Assembly: GCF_001949145.1 (NCBI RefSeq)
Contig: NW_019091400.1
Coordinates: forward strand, 1,639,357-1,703,356
Direction: 5' to 3'
Length of the DNA: 64,000 nt
From: Acanthaster planci
Taxonomy: Eukaryota; Echinodermata; Asteroidea; Valvatida; Acanthasteridae
In this document: one piece after another, positions 24,801 through 35,706 of the stretch
Numbering within the stretch: position 1 is the first letter of the stretch
Layout of the letters: each line of letters starts with the position of its first letter
Notes under the pieces: model-generated
Told to the model about the DNA's origin: nothing
What the model saw: only the letters and a program-made list of their open reading frames with translations
The model's database searches: none
Made by a program: the position numbers and the translations under genes

Positions 24801-27800
24801 GAGTTCTCGCTTGCTGGCATGGAACTTTTGGCCCTTGGAGATGGGATCCTCAAAGCGGAGCTTGAACTTGGCCAGGGAGCCCAGGCAGTCGGGATTGGCC
24901 CTGAGGTTAAGAGGAAAGGACAATTCAACCAATGGCGGACGAGATTTGGTACTTTTCAGAGTTCAAACAATGAATTATGGAAGGTGTGAGGTAACAGCTT
25001 ATAAAAGTGGACTACGATGTGAAAACCACATACGTTTTCATGTCATGTTCTTCCAAAGGTCAGGATTTTTGTCCCAACTGGAGTTTCAGACTTAGATTTT
25101 ATGTTCATAAGACTTTTCTATTTTTTTATGGATATTGCCTGACACAAGGTCCGAAATCAACTCATGGTGCAGGCTACAAAAGGCAAGCAAAGACAAAATT
25201 AAAAGGGGATAGAGGATACACAATTTTACAATGACTACAGATGGAATGGAAACAGGCTAGGAGGAAGAAAGTTCCAGAGAGAATGCACGATAGACAAAAT
25301 CTGAAGAGTCTCTGCAGAGAACCAAGACCCTAACTTGAGGTACTGAAGAGTCAAATTCAAGATATCTAAAACTACTTCTTTAAACATGCCTTGGTTTGGA
25401 TACAAAACAACGTAAGAATGAATTTCCAGCCTTCTTTTCTTACTGGTTGTCAAGGACTTACCAGTCCAACACGCACCACAGCTCTGAGAGTTTGTTCTGC
25501 AGTGCCGTCCCTGTCAAACCGTAGCGCCGCTTTGTGTTCACTTCTCTCAAGGCTTGCGTGATCTGGGACCCCGGCTCCTGTTACCAAAAACGTGCACAAT
25601 GAAAGTGGAGGGGGACATCTTTGGTAATGCTGGCAGAGCTCCTTTTCCACAAGTTAGGTTCTCTATCCAACTATTTAGTCTGTTTTAAAGACAATGTGGG
25701 GATTCCCAGAACTGAAGTACACAAGTTTGCAGCTTTAACAAATTAACTTTTAGCTGAAGCCAGTTTTCGTTGAATCGCCTGAATGTGATTTCCCTATTAT
25801 TTCCTTTTCAGTTGAAAGAATACTGATTGACATGGAGTTTGACCCAATGGCCTGTGCAATGCTACACTAGTGCTCCACCACTTTAGCTACCAAAACATAT
25901 AGCTGGCTGTCTCCTCACTGGCCAGTGTCTACTCATGGCATGCTAGTTGGAGGTAATGAATCCAATACGTGCCACAGGACAAGTGTTCCTTCTTAACCCT
26001 AACACTCCTTGGTCCTCCAACAGGTGAAGGATTGAGGAGGGTTAGGGTTAATGTTATGTTGCCAGCAACATTAGCACAGAGCAGTGTTGTAGTCAAGTAT
26101 TTTTCAGTATCAATTTCACTGTCAAATATTGAACTGCTCAGGAGGGAACAAAGGTCAAGAACATGGGTGTTGGACAATAAATTCACCAAGGTGAAATTAC
26201 AAAATAAAATGATGACTTCGGCCCATCGCCGTTTAATATAACAAAAAGGCCTGATAGGTACTCAGTCAAGTACTTTTCCAGTACTTTTCTCATTAAAACT
26301 TATTATGTACAAAATTGGGAAAGTCTGAAGTCTTAAGTTAAATATCTTTTGGTAATGTCACCACTGTGTATTTACCATCAAATGTCCACATTCTTGAGCT
26401 TTGTTCCCTCCTAACCAATTCAATATTAGGCACTGAACTTGAAACTTCAAAAGTACTCGACCACAACACTGGCATGGTGCCAACTTGGGATCACTCAGAG
26501 ATGCTACAGTTTCATTTCAGTCCATCCAATTTACCACAAAACAAAATATCACTTGGAGCACAATGGAATTAAATTTGGGGGCTGATAGAAGAAAACTGAT
26601 CATAACAGGTTTTGAGCCTGCCACCTTCGGAGCTTCTCCTGTTGTTTATTTGAAGACCTGTGGCTCTAATTGGTCACTTCGTTATACCCACCTTGATTTT
26701 GTGAACCTCGTCTGCTATGACTCCTGCCCATTGAACTTTCAACAGTGAATCCTGCAAAATTGGCGACAAACACAGAACAAAAGAACATCACAAAAGGAAA
26801 GTAAAACTTGCCTGACTGCTTAAATTGTGGTAAACTTTTCCGGCAGTACACAGAGCTCTTGATCATAGTCTGGCAGAATTTTAACCCTCCTATGCTGAAG
26901 TCACTCTTTGGGTCACTTGGTAAACACCTCAAAGAAGCACAGCTGTGTCCTGCTGTGCACTGCACCAACAGTCCCTCACAGGAATATCAGATTGCACTTT
27001 TGTGCTGCCCAACAACTGTGCTTCAATGTTTCATGTGCATAATTGTGCAAGAAACCAAATGCAGTGAAGAGGACTGCACAAAAGACCCTAGGTCATTTCG
27101 TGCTGGCAATCTACTGTGTACACACTGAACCTGTGCATGTTTGAGTTCCATATAGAAAACACATGCAAGACAGTGACTGTGGGCACTTGTGCATATTTGT
27201 GCCGTAAAACCAAAGGAGGGTTAATAGATTTTAAAGTGAAACCACTGTTAAATCATGGATGTCATGTGCTTGTGAGCAATCTGGGTTTTATGTAAATTTA
27301 CCAAACTACATCAACCCAAAGGAATCTCACCATATAGATCCTGTAGGTTTCGTAGCTCGTTATTACAACATCAAGTTTGCCCTTCATGGCTTTCCATAGT
27401 GTTTCTTGTCTCTCCCGACCATGGTACTTCCTTGAGGTGAAAGCAAAGTAACGGTCAGCAGATGAAGGTAAATTATAAGAAAGTGTCAAGTCTGTCATTA
27501 GAAAGCCCTTTGCTGTTCCGTTTCATGAAACAGATCAACGCTCTCGAAACAATGGGCCTTATTCACGGGGAAGCCATTTTGAATCCTGTTCCCTGAATCT
27601 ATCATATTTGGTGTAATCTGTTAAATGGCGTAGGGTCTGACCATTTGGGGTTCTAAGCCCCTCTTTCGTATTTTCCTTTAAATGTGGCTTAAAGCATTCA
27701 GATACAATTCTCACAGGTATTAAATTGTTTTTAACACAAACTGACATGAATATACAAGGAACTTTTATTTTGATGCAGTTATTTTTTCTCTTGGGTCCCT

Positions 27801-30800
27801 CAAATGAAAAGTTAACCTGTTTTTCAATTCAAGATGGCCGACAAATGAATACAGTCTGTTGATTTCAATTGTCCTTGTGTGCCCTTAACAACAACTCCCA
27901 GTCCTATTAAGAGCGGTAAGTAATATTTACTGACCCGACCGTACAGTATGTCCAGGTGTCAAACTCATCCAGCCAGTTGTAGAGCACCGAGTTGGGGCAT
28001 ATGATCAGGAACACCTCCGATGACCGGCCACGCACTGTCTTCAGTTTCTGTTGGCGCCGGCCAGATCGCACAAAATTGTCAGGGAGATACCATCAATGTC
28101 GGGCACGTCACGGGTACCCAATGACTAGGAGCAGTGTCTTCAGAGCACGCAAACCAGGGGGGCTTGTACTTTTTTCATGACCAGTTTGGCCATTCTCCTT
28201 TCGGAGATGAGCAAACAATAAAGGAACAATGTCTTGTCCTGTTAACAGGGTGCCTTTTTTCATCCTTGTGCAAAGCCTATACCCGTAACTCAGTGACAAC
28301 CATGACTGTGTGCTGTTACCAACAAAGCAGAGTGTAAATTGTTTGTGTTGATATTTTCTATGCATGGTTATACAGACTTTAAAACTGCAAAGTTCCTGAT
28401 TTTAGACAAAGATCTTAAAGTCATGACGCCTGTCTAACCTTTTGTAAGAACTCTGGCAGACGCCTCTGACAGTCTTCTCTGGTCCCTGTTTTTCCGAGTA
28501 CGGCACACAAAAAGGCCAGGACCTGTGAAAGGAAAAGAATCGATACCGAAACTCCTCGTACCATTTATCTCAGCAGGTATTCAAAACAGACAGGACCAGC
28601 TCCCAGCAGATAACTACATTTTACCATCTTCCTCCTGGCTATTTTTGACCACTGTTGACGGTTGCAATAAGGTCCATGTGTACTGCCCACAATGGGCCCG
28701 AGCTGGACAGAGAGGGCGCAATTTTCCTAGCAACGAAAGCTCCTTTGGTAGTAACTGAGCATCGCTGGTTCACGAACGACGATGGAACACAAGCGTTGCA
28801 GTCACATCGCTACCTACAAAATGAACCTCCTGACCAACATGGCTCTTTTCAACCGATGAGGGGGTGCTTCAGCTCCTGGGGGATAGACACATGTTACTCC
28901 ACATCCTCAAAACTAAATGAGTCAGATGTACAATGCTGTGAGAGCTTTCGTTTAATATAGAAAAAATTCACTGAAACAAACCATGTGATGCTGCCTGTGT
29001 GACGAAACTGACATTACAAGACAAGTGACGTAAAGCCGACTTCCTTTTTTTAACAGCTTGACTTACAACACTTACTGCCCTAGACTAATCAACTCACAGT
29101 ATCTGAGACACAATTTGGCATGGTTTCGACACTCGCTCACCTGCACGGTTTTACCCAATCCCATGTCGTCGCCCAATATGCCGCCTTCTCCCTTCCGATA
29201 CTGCTGATACAGGAACCTCACCCCCTCCCTCTGGTAATCCCTCAAGTATCGGTTTACAGTTGCCGGGACCTGAGAGTACATGTACACAGAGACTCAATCT
29301 TCTACCACTGGCCAGAAACTATCCTGAATGCTGGAAATGTACTCTAGACAGGTACATTCAATATTTGGTGGTACACTATTTTGCCTGCATTACTTTCATT
29401 TTCCTGAGGTGCTTGAAAGACAAATAATGATTAACAACATTTTGTGCTTAGCAAATATCAGCTTAGAGTCTGTCCTGAACAACATACTTGGCACAGTCAG
29501 GAAGATTTGTGGTAAAAGAAACTCTGGCAATGTCCAACATGAACAACAATTAATGACACATCTTTGAACGAGGGTGACTTGCCTGAACAACTGACTCTGA
29601 GCCGTCTTGGGATAAGACCAGGGGGACCTTGGCGCTGGCGGAGGACACGCCGGGGAAGAATGGTTTCTCCATCTCCTCACAGCTGAAGCCTGGAGGATTG
29701 ACAACAACACACGATGAGTAAATCCACCGCAGGTGTGGAATGGACAACAACTTTTTCCAGTTTTCAGTATTCAAATCAAATATTTGTTTTCAGAAGTTAG
29801 GCAAGGTCAACAGGTCTCTTGGCAAACTGAGAAATTTAAGATTTTGTGCGGATTCAAGAGCTTGGTTAAGCTTTCCACTGCCAAAACAAGAAAACTGTTT
29901 AAAGAATTTTTCAGAACGTACACTGAGCTACAATTTCAACAGAGCTGGGCTTCACGCATGCAAGAAATAGAAAGAATGTGAACAATTTTGAAAATTTGGA
30001 TAGCCATGAAAAAGTGGCAACATTAGCAAGAGTGCAAACATACTGTAGTCTAGTTTCTTAACAGCCCTACTACGGAGAAGAGTTAAGTAATACTGACTTA
30101 GTGCACCACACATCCCCGGCGATGGATCAAACTTCATGCATAATGAATGAATCGGCCATTTGAAGTTAACGAGTTTACCCAGTCGCTCTGTAAGGACAAC
30201 TTATCGCAGGTTACTCGGTGAGTACTCGGTGAGTAGTTAATCCATGGAAGGTTTGTTATTGAAATCACTTCCACAGTTCCTCGTCTGCTTGTTGATCGTT
30301 CATACAAATATCAACAAACTGCTTTAGTGTTGACAGCAAAAAAGACGACAAACCCATAGTCGGTAGCCGCCACGCTAACTACAGCATGATCCAACTTTAC
30401 TGTGCCCATGCAGATCTCTGACCTCAATTACGTAATCACTTTGCTGATGCACTGTACCCAGAATGAATTTTAAAACCTTGAACTGTGAGTCATCCCTAAT
30501 TTGTCATTATGCGGTACCTTCATCAAGAAACCCGAATGAATCCTTCTCGCTTGGTTGTCTGTCAAGCAAACTCGGAGGCACATCAGGAGACGCAAGCCAT
30601 CTAATAATAATAAAAATGACAATTTTGCAAGAACTTGTTGTCAATCACGGGCCAACTTCTTCTTCCAAGATGAAATGTACAAAACAGAAACACCTCCCCC
30701 TCAAAAAGACCAACAAACCAAAATCGAAAACAAAGAAATCTTTGACTGCTTTCATCTCGGCCTTGAGCTGACATGAAAACTTGCATGACTCGTAAATTGA

Positions 30801-32512
30801 TAAATATGTGTCCTAGATGCACAATCCTCCACAAGGATAGACCTACTCCTCCTTCATTAGGGGTGTGGCTAGAATTTGATGAATACGTATCTTCATCTTC
30901 AGGTGGAATGGTGACAATGCATTTACTGAAATTTGCATATTTTTAACTACAGTGTCTGATCATGAGTGAGAAACTTGTTCTTTTATCCCTTTGCAATGCA
31001 GGCAATTCTTGAAATCTGTGTGAAAACCGTCTGAACAACGGCTTCCTTCATATAGTTGAGCACAAACTTTTTTGGTGGTGCCGCATCTTCGGTTCCTTTC
31101 CTGAGCTCCCCTCCCACAGCAACGGGGATCTTTCTCTTCTGGTTGCTACTCGAGGCAAGTCTTGATGATGACAACGATGATGATGATGTTGCGACGGGGG
31201 AATGAGATGAACTTTCCGGCTTGTTCGTTTTGGCACCAGTCCAACCATTGTCGTCACCGTCGTCAAACAGGTCTGCATATTTGGTCCTAAACAGTTTACA
31301 TATCATACAAATATATCACGACTTATCACCTATGAACTAATCACTCTTTCTTTGGCTCAGATGTTTGTCTACATACAAACAAGAAAGATACAGTTGCTTA
31401 ATTCTGGGATAGCCCACAAAAGCCAATTACACAGGCTTATTTCCATTGGGGTCCCACCTTAGCAAGGCAAATGTACCAGAATATAAATACAAGTATACAA
31501 GACAACAAAGACTGATAAATTATCTTACCTTAATCTATCCTCCTCAGTCATGTATTTCAAAGGACTTGACACAGATGGAGCAGAAACTGAGCTGGAACTA
31601 CCTGCAAAGCATTGAAGAAACAACAGATGCCAAGTCGTATCAGTCCAGACAATGTACTCCAGCAAAGTATAAAGATGTCTTTGAAACTCTCCATGTTACC
31701 TAGCGAATTTTCTGGCAACCAGTCACAAAAACGCTTAACAGTGTACACAATATCTCTTGGCTTGTTGGCTTACACCGACCTACATAATGGGGTCTCATTA
31801 CCGCAAATAAACAGAATGCCAACAATCGCTACCAGAGTCAGTGTGAGAGCCAGTCTTGTTTCGGGAAACCCTGGCAGGTCGCTTCTTGAGATGTCGGACA
31901 TCGACAATCTCATCTTCCTCTTCCGTGAAGCCGCTGAATCGCACAGATGCCATCACTCGTCCTTGCAGCTTCTTGGTCAACGTCTTAATGCAAGCCCGGT
32001 AGTGCAGACCGTCCCCCGAATAAGGAGCCATGCACTTGTCGCCAACTTGCCATTGCTCTGTGAGTGAAAGAAAAACCACAGTTAAAGTTAAGGAGCCATA
32101 GAACAATGATTTTTGTAACGTAAATTTTTGAAATGTAGTTTTTATGAAAGGTACCTTTAATTTATCCTGCCACTAAAAGGGTGTTTCAGGCTCTTCTAAA
32201 ATTCCCATATTCTATGTTTTCATAGTCATATATCAGTGATATATTATACAGAACTAATTTTATCATTCAACGACAATATTTCCACCGATGCAAAATTTAA
32301 ACATTAACAAAAACGTTTCAAAACTTGTTAAGTTGCGGCAGTATGATTTCCTACCTTATGATTTAAGTCACGGTTAGTAGGTCTATACAACAATCACAAC
32401 AGGGAAGGGATTTTTTAAAGAGTAGTTCTATAGTAGGCCTAGGCCATGTAGGCCCTAAAACTTTTTAGAATTATTTACAACGGGAGAAATTCTGATGAAG
32501 TACGTTACCCAT
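14575..32512 (-). CDS. ERCC6L2: ERCC6L2, SNF2/Rad54-type DNA-dependent ATPase (DNA repair helicase-like protein)
   Basis: Nuclear SNF2 translocase linked to DNA repair and end joining. Exons: 32512-32509, 32057-31833, 31601-31529, 31286 to about 31033 (end unresolved), 29689-29583, 29269-29141, 28522-28439, 28047-27935, 27430-27331, 26751-26692, 25577-25462, 24900-24785, 23870-23787, 23481-23333, 22613-22377, 21495-21278, 20824-20629, 20376-20224, 18871-18794, 18284-17675, 17100-16946, 16510-16359, 15847-14575. All junctions were frame-checked except exon 4 to 5. Start: ATGG|AG gives MEQWQVGDK in a good Kozak context (GGCAGCATGG). Seen motifs: DDMGLGKT (I), DEVH (II), LTGTALQN (III), [12 protein letters not shown] (IV), STKAGGLGLN (V), [11 protein letters not shown] (VI). 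The C-terminal IHSN...[25 protein letters not shown] and FAKHI...EYYTARHP segments are specific to ERCC6L2 and exclude ERCC6, ERCC6L and RAD54. The estimated length, about 1,500 residues, matches the long vertebrate isoform. Confidence 0.95.
17320..17490 (+). repeat. dispersed repeat, copy 1 (second copy 24040-24250)
   Basis: Shares acaaaaacattcct, an aagctattcaaatga/aaactattcaaagga block and the run of acaagtcc/gacttgggactgg words with 24040-24250. Both lie in ERCC6L2 introns. Class unknown. Confidence 0.45.
18966..19029. repeat. palindrome (long inverted repeat)
   Basis: The left arm caagctgttttgagttt... and right arm ...aaactcaaaacagcttg are near-perfect inverted copies of about 29 bases with a short centre (gatt). 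It lies in the ERCC6L2 intron between exons 20224 and 18871, directly abutting the inverted end of MITE A copy 2. Confidence 0.85.
19030..19655 (+). mobile_element. TTAA-type MITE family A, copy 2, with inverted duplicate of its left end
   Basis: The element body runs from about 19058 (cttcctgccaggcaacccg) to ...GGCAGCAAGTAGTTAA at 19655. The 28 or so bases before 19058 are a reversed copy of the same terminus, so the left end is a palindrome centred near 19058. Lies in an ERCC6L2 intron. Confidence 0.8.
20629..24900 (-). CDS. ERCC6L2: ERCC6L2 exons 12-17, SNF2 insertion and ATPase lobe 2
   Basis: Exon 24900-24785 encodes [18 protein letters not shown]; exon 23870-23787 [18 protein letters not shown]; exon 23481-23333 [20 protein letters not shown] and a cysteine-rich patch, [15 protein letters not shown], that is also Cys-rich in vertebrate ERCC6L2 and could bind a metal. 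Exon 22613-22377 carries KVANHVALL and [14 protein letters not shown]. Exon 21495-21278 carries [19 protein letters not shown] and YRRLDGKT (motif IV). Exon 20824-20629 carries [19 protein letters not shown] and [18 protein letters not shown] (motifs V and VI with the arginine fingers). Acceptors, donors and phases agree throughout. Confidence 0.94.
21025..21290 (+). repeat. ATAATAATA microsatellite plus TTTATATAGCGC repeat
   Basis: An (AAT)n run followed by atagatttatatagcgcact. A TTTATATAGCGC tail after AAT repeats is a common dispersed motif in marine invertebrate genomes. Ends uncertain; it reaches up to the ERCC6L2 exon at 21278. Confidence 0.5.
22115..22303 (+). mobile_element. TTAA-type MITE family C, copy 1
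   Basis: Begins TTAACCCCTTCGCTTCGGGA and ends ...GGCGCGAAGGGC, an inverted match that has lost its own TTAA. The interior gcagctgctggttcaatggg is shared with 44435-44622. About 188 bases, non-coding, inside an ERCC6L2 intron. Confidence 0.78.
22755..23015 (+). mobile_element. tRNA-derived SINE family S2, copy 3
   Basis: caggttggcattgtgggtct, gggttcggtcc (degenerate B box), tgtggattgggttttccgtt, then gctttgaggaatccttggtt and an AATAATAATAAAA-like tail. The terminal tail matches the copy at 47205-47475, where ...gaggagtccttggttttata precedes AATAATAATAA. Confidence 0.72.
24040..24250 (+). repeat. dispersed repeat, copy 2 (first copy 17320-17490)
   Basis: Contains acaaaaacattccttttcac and a short tandem series of gactggtcttgt words at about 24176-24225. 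Similar to 17320-17490 but diverged. Confidence 0.45.
25462..29269 (-). CDS. ERCC6L2: ERCC6L2 exons 6-11, SNF2 ATPase lobe 1
   Basis: Six frame-consistent exons encode the first RecA-like lobe: [17 protein letters not shown] (Q motif region), [15 protein letters not shown] (Walker A, motif I) in 29269-29141; [17 protein letters not shown] in 28522-28439; [20 protein letters not shown] (motif Ia) in 28047-27935; [15 protein letters not shown] (motif Ib region) in 27430-27331; [13 protein letters not shown] (Walker B, motif II) in 26751-26692; and [20 protein letters not shown] (motif III) in 25577-25462. All catalytic positions of lobe 1 are intact, so an active ATPase is expected. The alanine of the usual DEAH box is valine here. 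Confidence 0.95.
25992..26052. repeat. TTAACCCTAA hairpin
   Basis: The left arm TTAACCCTAACACTCCT and right arm AGGAGGGTTAGGGTTAA pair with one mismatch around a 25-base loop. Both arms end in TTAA. It may be a very small MITE; it is not a telomere (no tandem array). Confidence 0.7.
26082..26472. mobile_element. foldback/TIR element ending CAGTGTTGTAGTC
   Basis: The left arm from CAGTGTTGTAGTCAAGTA (26082-26167) and right arm (26385-26472, ending TCGACCACAACACTG) are inverted and similar over about 85 bases, sharing the block gagggaacaaag / ctttgttccctcc. CAGTG-type ends suggest a hAT-like MITE by inference. It lies in an ERCC6L2 intron. Confidence 0.7.
31033..31286 (-). CDS. ERCC6L2: ERCC6L2 exon 4, Ser-rich linker (3' boundary unresolved)
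   Basis: The open frame from the acceptor at 31287 reads [16 protein letters not shown], then a serine run largely encoded by TCA/TCG codons, then [17 protein letters not shown]. The first residues are acidic and join in frame to exon 3. The best-looking donor (ACG|GTTTTC near 31033) leaves phase 0, whereas the next exon at 29689 needs phase 1. Either an internal donor is used (for example ACTG|GTGCCA, which would discard the serine run) or a small exon lies between about 29.7 and 31.0 kb. The exon end is therefore provisional. Confidence 0.55.
31529..32057 (-). CDS. ERCC6L2: ERCC6L2 exons 2-3, N-terminal Tudor-like domain
   Basis: Exon 32057-31833 encodes [20 protein letters not shown], then a hydrophobic/acidic beta-rich segment ending [13 protein letters not shown]. 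This has the form of the Tudor-like barrel at the start of ERCC6L2: a conserved W-x-V/P-G-D/E-x-C-x-A-P opening, then [14 protein letters not shown]. Exon 31601-31529 is Ser-rich and ends KYMTEEDRL. The initiator exon contributes only ATGG, at 32512-32509, so the Tudor segment begins at residue 2. A Tudor domain would suggest binding to methylated or chromatin-associated ligands; that is family knowledge and not visible here. Confidence 0.88.
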
Positions 32513-33684
32513 GCTGCCTTCTTTTATGGCTTAATCTCCGAGGCTGCCAAATCAATCTCCTTACACAGCAGCCATGGCGCGGACAGTGCATGTGCACATG
32601 ATCCTGATGATCTGGTCATGTGTGTGGGATGACTTGACTTGCTGAAAATACAGCAAATAACATTTAACTCAAAGTGAGTCAAACTTGTCAAAGCAAAGCA
32701 ATGCAGAAAATCTTCTGGAATTTAATTTCTACTGGAAAGCATTCCATTTATATATGGACAACACCAATTTTCCCTAAAAACCATCAGAGAGTGATAACAT
32801 CATGTCCAAAACAAGCTAAAAATTGACAAATAGCTTAGAAAATGGTCTCATGAGCAGTGAGTTTGTGAAGCACAGCATCAAGCGTTGACCGTCCGCATAT
32901 GGAAGTCTTTCCAATCTTCTTATCGTTAATAAGTTTATTATAAATTGGGTTTCCGCAACGTTGTTCTACGCGTAAGTTCACTTACTCATTACGATGGGAT
33001 GCGTGAATGTGAACTTGTGAGGTACTTGCCGCGACTTGCAGCAGAAAGTACGGCGCTAAGGAAGGGTAGACACATATACGTACAATGTATGCACATACAG
33101 TACATATCATGCATGTATATACGGGTAGCTCCCTCAATCGAGTTTTTACTTGTAGGTTTCAATTGAGGGCGCTAATTTGTGTCGTTTGGTCAACAGTGCT
33201 GTTTGTGCATTTCACACAATGATCTCTAAGTTTTCTATTATTACATTATAGAGATTATCAGTGATTTCACGCCGGAAAAAGTGAGTATAATTTCCGTTCA
33301 CATATTTTTTTGTAAAAGACAAAGACTCGCACAAAGACAAAGACTTGGAACTTATAGCTTATGAAGTTCCTATGAGCAGGGATGAGCTCTGTTGCTTGCC
33401 ATGCCTTGTATCGCTAATTGGTGGTCGTGTGTCCCCGCTGGGTACCATACGGCGACGGGCGGGCTGAGCATTTTGCAGGAACACACTCCATGCACTCTGT
33501 ACGTGTAGGCCACCGAGTGAAGTTCGAGCATAAACGTCGGCATGGTTAGCCTAAATGAATAGAGACCAAATTTTCACCCTGTACTGCTGGGCTTTAGTTT
33601 TATGAGAGAGAGAAACAACTTTTTTCATAACTTGTTTTTCTCCAACATGTCCAATTCCAAAAAGAAAGCCTTGCCTTTTTCCTA

Positions 33685-34102
33685 TTAACCCCTTCATGCC
33701 GGGATGCGTTACAACACGCCGTAAAAAATTGAGATCCTCAGCCCACTTTTCAGCTATTATTCTTGGCCCACGCTCGAGCGAACACGGTGAAAGAAGGCAG
33801 ACCCTGGCTCTTGTGTATTTGGTCTTTGTGTGTAGCCCGGAAATGAAAAGACCGAATTTGCATCATAGTCACCAGCTTCACAAAAGTCTCCACTTTGAAA
33901 AGAGGCAACAGGAATGTGGAAGCTTGAGTAGAGCCCCATGCCACTGAACAATCAGCCTTTTCACTGTGTAATTCAAAGCGTGCAGAGCATGCTGGGCCAC
34001 AAACTGAGAATTTGCGGTTTGGCAGGTGGCCTTCGTGGTGAAGCAAGGCTGGAATTCTTGGAGTTGGCTTTCAGAAAGAAATTCCCGTCGAGAAGGGATT
34101 AA
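33685..34102 (+). mobile_element. TTAA-type MITE family B, copy 2
   Basis: 418 bases, TTAACCCCTTCATGCCGGGA at the left and, reversed from the right end, TTAATCCCTTCTCGACGGGA. Same orientation and length as the copy at 7745-8162, with the same interior (cccacgctcgagcgaacac). Confidence 0.85.
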
Positions 34103-34723
34103 CAAAAAATAAAAAAAAAAGAAATGGCACAGATTTTCAGTTAACTTTGACTGTAAAATACTGGGAAATTTCGTGGGCTAGCACTGGAAAAATGCACAGA
34201 TCCTGTGAAACCCAATTTATTGGGGGTTGGGGGAGGGAGTGGCAAGCCTCTCCCCCCAATACTTGCTGGTCATTCTTGGTCATCATGAGCCGCTAACACA
34301 GCTTTACGCTACTGGGGAGGTTACAGAAAGATCAACATGATTGTTTTACTAATTTAATTTTTATTAATGATGTATTAAAAAAATAAAACTGTGGATGGCC
34401 ACGTTAGTCTGTATTAGGTACAAGGGCAAACGGGAGGCAGCACTTTATAGACTAACTAGGGAAGCGAAAAAACTGCTTGAGCTTTGGTAGCAACAACTAC
34501 AGTGTACATGTAGGATGGGTTACTCTATTATCACGGTAGTCATCACATTTCCTGATTGAAATAAAGATTGCTTGCTCACCTTCCTGAATTATCCTATCCG
34601 TGTTGTTATTTAACTCTTGCTTTTTAACTTTATTCATAAAAATTTGTTTGTGTTTCTATTTATTTTCCTCTGTGATAGCTCAGAAACTTTGTGTGTGCAC
34701 CGTATGCAAATGAAGATCAAGTT

Positions 34724-35706
34724 TCTATTATCGCGGTATCCAGGAATGGTTTCAACGATGGCCTTTAAAGCACTTTGTTTATGAATAAATAAAGATATAA
34801 AGAATGATTTTGTTTTCAGAGAAAAACAAAATAGCCTCATTTTGTGATAATGTTCCATTTTACCTGTAATTGACTCCATATTTCCAGTCTCTTCCTTATA
34901 GATGCCAAATGCTAAGAGAACACGATGGGAACAATTGCACTGCATCACCTTACACTTAGTAATCTGGAAAGAAATGACTTCTTTTATTTCACCAGAACTT
35001 GTTTACTCCAATCTTAAATGTAGCTACAACTTTGACATTTATCTTATTATTTAGATTGGTGTTTTGCCCAAGGAATAATTATTCATGTTGGTGTTGCAAA
35101 CTTCATTTTTTCTGGTGGACTCATTTTTTTGTCAATGTCTGAAACTATTGTTAAAAATGTCTTCCTTCTGAGTTCTTATTCTGTGAGAGTTATAACCATC
35201 TCATTAGACCTGAACTATTTTATTCAAAATTTATGTTACAAATTCTAAATATCCATTGCAAATTCTTCAAGTTGTATAAGAAAAGCAAAAAAAAGCGACA
35301 CGCTTTACGCACGCAAAATGTTTTTCAGCGCAGAAGCCGTTATTTTGACTCCAAAAAAAGCGGGGCGTTTTGGCAGTTAAAATGAACTTTTAGACACTTT
35401 TGTCATTTTGAAACTGACATATGGGAACCCAGCAACGGATATCCAAGGGCAGGGTGGCGTCAGAAATAACTGTTAAAGAGAAAGACAGTAGGTAATGACA
35501 GACACAGTCAAGGAGAATTAACAAATTTCAGAAAAAAGTGCATCTTTTGTTAAAAATTATCAAAGCTTATGAAAATATGCAGAATGTCTCTCTCTGTTTT
35601 AATAAAACTTATCAGGCCATAAATTATTGAATACCTGGGCGAGTATTGCCGATTGGGAACTCACTGGGAACGCAAAATTCAAAATTTTGGATACTGCGAT
35701 AATAGA
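34724..35706. repeat. inverted motif pair, possible element ends
   Basis: TCTATTATCGCGGTATCC at 34724-34741 reappears inverted as GGATACTGCGATAATAGA at 35689-35706 (one mismatch). A related block, ttactctattatcacggtag, lies at 34520-34539. This could bracket an element of about 1 kb. Confidence 0.4.

Noticed and set aside
25992-26052. Telomere-like TTAGGGTTA.
   Set aside because: Only one and a half units in a hairpin, not a tandem array.
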